From JASLCR01 sp036405235 (GTDB taxonomy: Bacteria > Patescibacteriota > Saccharimonadia > Saccharimonadales > Saccharimonadaceae), in NCBI GenBank assembly GCA_036405235.1, contig DASWYA010000001.1, forward strand, positions 434,001-498,000: a stretch of DNA of 64,000 nucleotides, written 5' to 3'. Shown in pieces: positions 58,276 through 64,000 of the stretch. The stretch's first letter is position 1, and every line of letters begins with the position of its first letter. The position numbers and the translations under genes were made by a program. Below the pieces are notes generated by a model. It saw only the letters and a list, made by a program, of their open reading frames with translations, searched no databases and had not been told where the DNA came from.

Positions 58276-60154
58276 TACGCCTCACGCCCGCTGAGCTGGC
58301 TTCCTCTTTTGTAATCTTAAACTTCTTGCCGTCTTCAAAAAGCTGAAGTGTGTGGTCAACATGTGGACCACCACAGATTTCAAAACTAAACGGCCGCTCA
58401 TCTTGAGGCGAACCTGTATCTTTCATGCTGTAGACTTTTACTGTATCACCGTAGCGATCACCAAATTGACCAAGTGCTCCAAGCGGACCGGTTGCCTCTT
58501 CTGTCGGATACTCCGCAAAAGAAACTTGCAAATCTTTGGCAATTTCCTGGTTAACAATTTCTTCTACCTGGTCAAGTTGCTCACGAGTTACTTTGCCGTC
58601 ATGACTAAAGTCAAAACGCAGGCGCTCTTCAGTAATATTTGAACCTCGCTGCACCACATGATCACCCAATACATCACGCAAAGCTTGGTACATCAAGTGT
58701 GTTGCTGTGTGATATTTTTTATGTTGCAAAGTTTGGCCACCCAAGCCACCCTTGAAGGTGCCTTTCGCTGCAGTCTGGCTACGCGCACGCTGCTCGGCCA
58801 TTCGAGCGTCAAACTCCTCACGCCAATTGCCAGATAGTTTTATGTCTTGCTTAAAAGCCTCTTCAGTACTCAGCTCAACAGGGAACCCGTAGGTATCGTA
58901 GAGCGTAAATAGTTCCGTACCCGTCAGGCCATTTTCGGCAAACTTTTCAAGCTGCTTCAGACCTTTTCGGAGTGTTTGTCGGAATACTTTTTCTTCTTTC
59001 ACCAGTACAGCGATAATTTCGTCACGTTTCTCTGCCACCTCCGGGAAATCGCCATGATACAGATCAGCCACTACTGGTACAATCTCTTCAAAGAAATTCT
59101 GCTCAACGCCGAGGTCAAAGGCAAAACGAATTGCCCGACGAAGCAAACGACGCATCACATAGCCCTGTTCTTTGTTGCTCGGCACACAGCCGTCTACCGC
59201 GAGGAATGTAGCAGCACGCAAGTGATCGGCGATCACACGCATACTCTCCATATGAGACTCGTATTTTTTGCCGCTCAATGTCTGTAGCTTCTCTATGATC
59301 GGCCACATCAGGCTAATCTTGAACACGTCTGGATCATTCAACTTTGCAGCTGCGATACGTTCTAGCCCGCTACCGTGGTCAACGTTTTTCTGCTCCAACT
59401 CTTCAAACTGACCGTCACCGACTTTTTTATACGCCATGAAGACATTGTTACCAATTTCCATAAAACGGCCACAGTCACAATTCGGATGACAATGCTCACC
59501 AAATTCGGGATTGTGCGGAGTACCAAAATCGTAGAACATCTCGCTATCTGGACCGCATGGATCACCGACAGGAGTATTTTCTTCGTTACCATTTCGAGAC
59601 CACCAGTTTTTTGAGCCATCGTAGAAGAAGATTCGCTCTCCTGGGTGCATACCGCGCTCGTACCCAGCCTCTTCGCTACCGATCTCCGCCTCATCATTGC
59701 TAAAACCAGCCTTCTCAAAAAGATCACGCCAGACACCGGCAGCTTCTTCGTCTTTTGGTACGCCATATTTTTCATTGCCACCATAGCACGTAACATACAG
59801 CTTGCTCATATCAAGCTCTACCTCATCTGCAAGAAATTCCCACATCCATTCGATCTGTTGTTTCTTGAAGTAGTCTCCCATACTCCAGTTTCCGAGCATC
59901 TCGAAAAATGTCGTATGACGATTGTCGCCAATATCCTCAATATCTTGGGCACGAAGACATGTCTGGCTATCAACAATACGCTGACCATTCGGATGCGACT
60001 CTCCTAGTAGATAAGGGATCATCGGCTGCATGCCACTACCTGTAAAAAGCGTCGTCGGGTCGTCTTTTAGTACAAGAGGTGCACGTTTGACAGTGACGTG
60101 GCCACGATCTTCAAAAAACTTAATATAAGCGTTACGGATTTCCTCGGTATTCAT
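58256..60154 (-). CDS. alaS: Alanyl-tRNA synthetase, reduced form
   Basis: 632 residues, against about 875 in E. coli. Class II catalytic core (IRNAYIKFFEDRGHV; FLGNW-type block FEMLGNWSMGDYFKKQ; GSGLERIAA) and tRNA-recognition helices are present (MRRLLRRAIRFAF). The editing core keeps its zinc ligands (HTATH at about 482 and CGGPHVDHT at about 594). Two parts are gone: the beta-barrel normally lying between the helical domain and HTATH (replaced by about 25 residues, KGTFKGGLGG-like), and the whole C-Ala oligomerisation domain; the protein ends at AGVRRIKAILA. TACAAT ends 7 nt before the ATG, so probably leaderless. Confidence 0.96.
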   Translation of the reverse strand: MNTEEIRNAYIKFFEDRGHVTVKRAPLVLKDDPTTLFTGSGMQPMIPYLLGESHPNGQRIVDSQTCLRAQDIEDIGDNRHTTFFEMLGNWSMGDYFKKQQIEWMWEFLADEVELDMSKLYVTCYGGNEKYGVPKDEEAAGVWRDLFEKAGFSNDEAEIGSEEAGYERGMHPGERIFFYDGSKNWWSRNGNEENTPVGDPCGPDSEMFYDFGTPHNPEFGEHCHPNCDCGRFMEIGNNVFMAYKKVGDGQFEELEQKNVDHGSGLERIAAAKLNDPDVFKISLMWPIIEKLQTLSGKKYESHMESMRVIADHLRAATFLAVDGCVPSNKEQGYVMRRLLRRAIRFAFDLGVEQNFFEEIVPVVADLYHGDFPEVAEKRDEIIAVLVKEEKVFRQTLRKGLKQLEKFAENGLTGTELFTLYDTYGFPVELSTEEAFKQDIKLSGNWREEFDARMAEQRARSQTAAKGTFKGGLGGQTLQHKKYHTATHLMYQALRDVLGDHVVQRGSNITEERLRFDFSHDGKVTREQLDQVEEIVNQEIAKDLQVSFAEYPTEEATGPLGALGQFGDRYGDTVKVYSMKDTGSPQDERPFSFEICGGPHVDHTLQLFEDGKKFKITKEEASSAGVRRIKAILA

Positions 60155-60308
60155 CTCTGTTATTGTACCACGCGGTACAATCTGCTTCCAAAGAAGGCCT
60201 AAATCACAAAAAATACGTCAAACAAACAGGAGTTTACCATGAGCAAAAACCAATGTAATTACATATTTTTTATCAGAGGTCAAAGTGTTAATGTTTATAA
60301 AATATTAT

Positions 60309-60340
60309 TGACAGTATGTAAAATAGGCGTATATATAATA
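60309..60340 (+). promoter_or_regulatory. Promoter of the large surface protein
   Basis: -35 TTGACA (60309-60314) and a TATATATAAT tract (60331-60340) giving spacers of 16-20 nt depending on the register. Predicted start near 60347, leader about 50 nt. The rest of the 241-nt gap to alaS holds a possible 37-codon reading frame from ATG 60239 with AGGAG upstream; it looks too hydrophobic-irregular to call a gene. Confidence 0.6.
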
Positions 60341-60395
60341 ATCAGACTTTAACAAGTACAGCATTTAACTGCGGTGGGAGATAGGACATGAACAC

Positions 60396-62441
60396 ATGTC
60401 AAAGATTTCAAAAACCTTTAGAATCGCCGCTGCGATGCTGGTTGCCTTATTCTCAGGCAACTTCTTGCCTGCTACGACAGCATATGCCGCCAACAATGGT
60501 GGTAATAATGGCACAATAAAAGTTCATGAAAAAGGTACTCCGAGTGGTACCGAGAGCAATGATCCAAAAGTTTGTGTATTCAATTTTGAAGCATTCGGAC
60601 TCGATGCGAATCAAACAGGCGATATTACAATCACCGGCCAAGGCCAGACACCAGATCCTAACCCACCTGTTGTTATAAGCCTATCTACAAATGCAGCCGG
60701 CGACGGAAGTACAGCCTATGTCAATGATACCGACAACGCGATTACTCTTGCAAACGGCCACTACAAAGCAACCCTTGATAATAAGTTTGGGACTGATAAG
60801 GGCAACAAAGCAAAGTCAAAAGTATTCAAAGTTAACTGCCAAACTCAGCCAACTGAAGTTACTCCAAATGTGAGTATTATCGATGAGTGCGGTACCGCAG
60901 ACGACAGCGTAACTGGAGTTGAAACAGAAGGCATTAGCTACGAGGTCACAAAGAGCGGCATGCAGTACACGGTAACTGCAACACCTGACAATGGCTACGA
61001 ACTCGTTGAGGCAAACGGTTTTACACTAAAACGCAACGGTACAGCCGTCTACACTGTTATTCTTACTGACGAAACATGCGAGACGCCAGACACGCCTGCA
61101 ACACCAGAAAAAGTTATGAATATTGATGTCTGTGGCAAGAGAAACGACACATACACAATCCCAAACACAGAAGGCGTTAACTACTACGTGAACGGCTCAC
61201 TAACTCCAGCAGGCACATACACTGCTCCAAAGAATAACCCACGCAGCGTTACTATTACAGCTCAAGCTCAGGATGGTTATCAGCTCACCGAAGAGTATAG
61301 CGAGACTATCAACTTCACCAATACAAAATGCGCAAAGGTAACTATCTGTCACCGAACAAACTCTGTCACTAACCCATACGTAAAGATCACCGTGAGTGTT
61401 AATGCAGTTGATAGTATCGCTGGCAACAACAATGGCAAAGATCACTACGGCGAACACCAAGGTCCTCTTGCTACGAGCGAAGAAGTTGCTCAGGCTCTCA
61501 AAGATCAGAAAATCAAGTGGGGTGATATCATTCCTCCAGTTTCCCCACACCACGAAGGTCTCAACTGGACCGACGAAGGTCAGGCAATGCTTGAGAATAA
61601 CTGTAACTACATCCCAGTCGAGCCAACACCTGTCACTCCAGAAGTGCCAACTGCAGTAAATCTCTGCTACGACGACAACGACTATATCACTATCCCAGAG
61701 ACAGAAGGCGTGATCTACAAAGCGAATGGCCAAGTAGTATCAGGTAGCACATGGTTTGACGGAAGTGATATTGAAATTACTGCTGAGGCTGCCGAAGGCT
61801 ACACACTCGAAAACTACACTGGTCCTTGGACATTTACGAGTGCCGATTTTGCTGGTCAAGACTGCCTTGAGATTAAAAAAGCATTCAAATCGTACGAAGA
61901 CACAGACCATAATGGCACCTTCAGTATCGGTGACACACTCACCTGGACTGTGACAGTGACCAACAATAGCAATGTTGACCTCAACGAGGCATTCAATGTT
62001 GAAGTTACTGATCTTGGCGTCACAATCGCCCTCGAGAATCTTGGCGCTGGCCAGTCTCTAGAGCGTGAAGTCACCACAAAGCTCACAAGCGATGACATGC
62101 GTGCTTGTAAAGCCACCAATACTGCGACATTCTCAGGTTGGCGTGCATACCAAGAAGTATCTCCATCATTGCAAGCAGAAGTGCTCACAAAGGCTGTCAA
62201 TATGCCACTTGCAACTGGTTCTGCAACTGCAGAGTACAGCTTCACCTGTGGTAGAGGCGGATACACACCTCCGGCTCCAACAGACACTAAGACACCATCA
62301 GCTCCAAACACCGGTGTCGCAAGCCACCTCGTACAAGCTGATCCAAAAAGTAATGTTATGCCAGTGCTTGCGCTGATCATTGTTACTCTTGCATACGGTG
62401 CGCTTTACTTCGCACGACCTCGACAAAAATTCGAGCGATAA
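60396..62441 (+). CDS. Secreted surface protein with C-terminal xPNTG sorting signal
   Basis: 681 residues. Signal peptide (MSKISKTFRIAAAMLVALFS to about ATTAYA), three similar modules of the type VDVCG..DTYTIP.TEGV.Y.VNG (about 155-235, 240-310, 425-495), a CHRTNSVTNPYVKITVSVNA domain ending SPHHEGLNWTDEGQAM (about 313-405), and a DUF11/CARDB-like module (about 498-610). The end is SAPNTG, a helix (VMPVLALIIVTLAYGALYFA) and RPRQKFER: a complete sortase-type signal with A in place of L. The CHRT/NWTxEGQ domain is common in actinobacterial surface proteins. Confidence 0.87.
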   Translation: MSKISKTFRIAAAMLVALFSGNFLPATTAYAANNGGNNGTIKVHEKGTPSGTESNDPKVCVFNFEAFGLDANQTGDITITGQGQTPDPNPPVVISLSTNAAGDGSTAYVNDTDNAITLANGHYKATLDNKFGTDKGNKAKSKVFKVNCQTQPTEVTPNVSIIDECGTADDSVTGVETEGISYEVTKSGMQYTVTATPDNGYELVEANGFTLKRNGTAVYTVILTDETCETPDTPATPEKVMNIDVCGKRNDTYTIPNTEGVNYYVNGSLTPAGTYTAPKNNPRSVTITAQAQDGYQLTEEYSETINFTNTKCAKVTICHRTNSVTNPYVKITVSVNAVDSIAGNNNGKDHYGEHQGPLATSEEVAQALKDQKIKWGDIIPPVSPHHEGLNWTDEGQAMLENNCNYIPVEPTPVTPEVPTAVNLCYDDNDYITIPETEGVIYKANGQVVSGSTWFDGSDIEITAEAAEGYTLENYTGPWTFTSADFAGQDCLEIKKAFKSYEDTDHNGTFSIGDTLTWTVTVTNNSNVDLNEAFNVEVTDLGVTIALENLGAGQSLEREVTTKLTSDDMRACKATNTATFSGWRAYQEVSPSLQAEVLTKAVNMPLATGSATAEYSFTCGRGGYTPPAPTDTKTPSAPNTGVASHLVQADPKSNVMPVLALIIVTLAYGALYFARPRQKFER

Positions 62442-62458
62442 AAGACTACAGGCTAAAT

Positions 62459-63502
62459 CTACTCGGCGACGATGCCACCACCAACGCATTCGTCGCCGTG
62501 ATATAGCACTACTGATTGTCCTGGCGTGACTGCACGCTGGGACTCTTGTAATTCAAGAGTCCTGTCTTGCAGTTTGGCAGCAACGAGTGGAGCACGATGT
62601 CGGATGCGTACTTGCAGTTGGATATCATCCTTTGGTTTCTCGCCGATCCAGTGTATATTCTGCAATGTAACTTTACGTCGCCAAATACTTTCATCTTCAA
62701 TATTTTGCGACACGTACACTATATTTCGCGACATATCTTTCCCTACTACATAATATGGCAGCCCGCCGCCAACATTTAGCCCGTGACGCTGTCCGAGTGT
62801 ATAAAAGATTGCACCATCGTGCTGGCCGATCGCTTTTTGACTCTGCTTATCTACAATGTCGCCAGGCACAGTCTCAACATATTGACTGAGGAAGTCGCGA
62901 ATTCCAACTTGGCCAACAAAACAGATTCCCATACTCTCTTTCTTGCCTGCGGTTGTTAGTCCGCGTTCCTCGGCCATCTGGCGAACCTCAGGCTTTCTAA
63001 AATCACCAAGAGGGAAGAGCGTTTTTGATAGCGCCTCCTCGGTCACACGATAAAGAAAGTACGTCTGATCTTTGTTGTCGTCTTTCGCCTTCAATAAACG
63101 ACCATTATCTACTCTCGCGTAGTGTCCCGTTGCGATCATATCTGCCCCATTTTCCAAGGCTGTCTCAAGAAATAGCTTAAATTTTACTTCTTGATTGCAC
63201 ATAATATCAGGATTTGGCGTACGACCAATCGTATACTCATCTATCATATATTGCACAACTTTGTCGCGATACTCCTGCTCAAAATCAAAGACCTTAAAGT
63301 CGATCCCAAGCTGCACGGCAACACGCTTCGCATCTGCCAAATCTTCTGCCCATGGACATTTCATACCAGGAAGATCTTGACTCCAGTTTTTCATATATAC
63401 GCCAGTGACATCATAGCCCTGCTCTTTTAAAAGAGCCGCAGACAGGGAAGAGTCGACACCGCCGCTCATACCTACAAAAACTTTTGTGGCTGCACTTGTC
63501 AC
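62459..63502 (-). CDS. mnmA: tRNA-specific 2-thiouridylase MnmA
   Basis: 347 residues from a GTG at 63502 with AGGAG 7 nt upstream. PP-loop FVGMSGGVDSSLSAALL at the N-terminus, the catalytic cysteine in TPNPDIMCNQEVKF and the second, persulfide cysteine in SMGICFVGQ, plus ATGHYARV. Makes 2-thiouridine at position 34 of Lys, Glu and Gln tRNAs. GTGA overlap (4 nt) with the YdcF-family gene upstream. Confidence 0.96.
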   Translation of the reverse strand: MTSAATKVFVGMSGGVDSSLSAALLKEQGYDVTGVYMKNWSQDLPGMKCPWAEDLADAKRVAVQLGIDFKVFDFEQEYRDKVVQYMIDEYTIGRTPNPDIMCNQEVKFKLFLETALENGADMIATGHYARVDNGRLLKAKDDNKDQTYFLYRVTEEALSKTLFPLGDFRKPEVRQMAEERGLTTAGKKESMGICFVGQVGIRDFLSQYVETVPGDIVDKQSQKAIGQHDGAIFYTLGQRHGLNVGGGLPYYVVGKDMSRNIVYVSQNIEDESIWRRKVTLQNIHWIGEKPKDDIQLQVRIRHRAPLVAAKLQDRTLELQESQRAVTPGQSVVLYHGDECVGGGIVAE

Positions 63503-64000
63503 TGACTTTCTCCTGCATGCGTCGCGCCTGTTTTTGCCAACTCGCCAACAGCCAGCCACCAACCGCGTGGTGTCGCCCACCAGTACCACGTCCAATCAGG
63601 GTCATCACGAGCTGGATGGTTAATGACCTCAACATTAGGTGCAAATATTTGGAACTCCAAGCCTGCTCGACGCTGATGATATGGAGAAGTCACGATAATA
63701 ACATGGCTGATATCATACTCGTTAAATAAAGAGTTTGTTTTCTCGGCATTCTGACGAGTCGTCCTTGCTGAATCTTCCGTCAAGATCGCCTCCGCCGGAA
63801 CGCCTGCATCAAGCGCTTGATGTCGCATTACTGATGCGTTGCTTGGAGAAGCCTCATCGAAAGCTGCGCCAGAAAATATAAGATACTTCGCCCATCCATT
63901 CTTATACAGACGAATTGCTTCAGCGGTGCGAATTTCCGTATTGCCGCCACTAACTGCGACGATTGCATCGACTTGCTGACAGCCAGTCTGGTCCGTTGGT
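63499..64000 (-). CDS. YdcF-family (DUF218) protein, 5' end outside window
   Basis: The reading frame is open to the window edge; 166 codons plus stop are visible. Motifs DAIVAVSGG, AEAIRLYKNGWAKYLIFSGA, ARTTRQNAEKTN and VIIVTSPYHQRRAGLEF match the YdcF/DUF218 family, thought to act on nucleotide- or lipid-linked substrates at the membrane. The stop overlaps the mnmA start, so the two are coupled. Confidence 0.88.
   Translation of the reverse strand, partial: PTDQTGCQQVDAIVAVSGGNTEIRTAEAIRLYKNGWAKYLIFSGAAFDEASPSNASVMRHQALDAGVPAEAILTEDSARTTRQNAEKTNSLFNEYDISHVIIVTSPYHQRRAGLEFQIFAPNVEVINHPARDDPDWTWYWWATPRGWWLAVGELAKTGATHAGESQ

Noticed and set aside
60239..60352. A 37-codon frame with AGGAG upstream of the surface protein gene
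   Set aside because: It runs through the TTGACA promoter and has no sensible composition; more likely chance.

Overview
The window looks like a chromosome segment of Candidatus Saccharibacteria (TM7) or a close Patescibacteria/CPR relative. This is an inference, not a database match. The basis is the set of shortened housekeeping proteins (UvrC 513 aa, AlaRS 632 aa, L25 with a long acidic tail), the mltG-ruvX-gp47-like-pilM block, a Gram-positive style surface (xPNTG-anchored surface protein, LysM/CHAP hydrolase, prepilin-like protein), no sign of biosynthetic operons, and standard code use (UGA as stop, never read through in the genes examined).

Layout. 0-17 kb is mostly core: a truncated ABC exporter, an ITPase-like gene, an HD hydrolase, ligA, htpX-lemA, three tRNA genes (Leu-UAA, Cys-GCA, Leu-GAG), a NadD-like gene, a family 5 solute-binding protein, secG, an M24 peptidase, a prepilin fused to a seven-repeat propeller, and uvrC. 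From about 17 to 38 kb lies accessory DNA: MFS and MMPL transporters, three ArsR regulators each with a candidate operator, a second UvrA-like protein, four VOC proteins, two DUF1801 proteins, and other small 'domain of unknown function' genes in tight leftward strings with strong Shine-Dalgarno sites. From 38 to 64 kb the content is again more core: trhO, a pair of ABC half-exporters behind an operator-like palindrome, rplY, DedA, uvrA, sbcB-obgE, a LysM/CHAP hydrolase behind a long structured leader, mltG, ruvX, a gp47-like protein, pilM, alaS, a large surface protein, mnmA and a truncated YdcF-family gene.

How it fits together. The repair genes (ligA, uvrC, uvrA, UvrA-like, a uracil-glycosylase relative, sbcB) are scattered. 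Envelope genes (exporters, mltG, LysM/CHAP, pilin, surface protein) make up much of the rest, as expected for a small host-dependent surface-living cell.

Main points for a second look. (1) A tRNA-Cys whose T-loop lacks TTC and whose D-loop lacks GG, with apparently compensating changes. (2) A recurrent leaderless promoter layout: the -10 hexamer sits exactly 6 nt before ATG at 14 starts, and two divergent pairs share one self-complementary -10 (AGTATACT) placed symmetrically 6 nt from each start. (3) A 267-nt structured leader with TTGACA-17-TATTAT in front of a cell-wall hydrolase. (4) A prepilin/beta-propeller fusion. (5) Loss of the zinc-finger cysteines in LigA and of the Fe-S cysteines in UvrC, and a reduced AlaRS.
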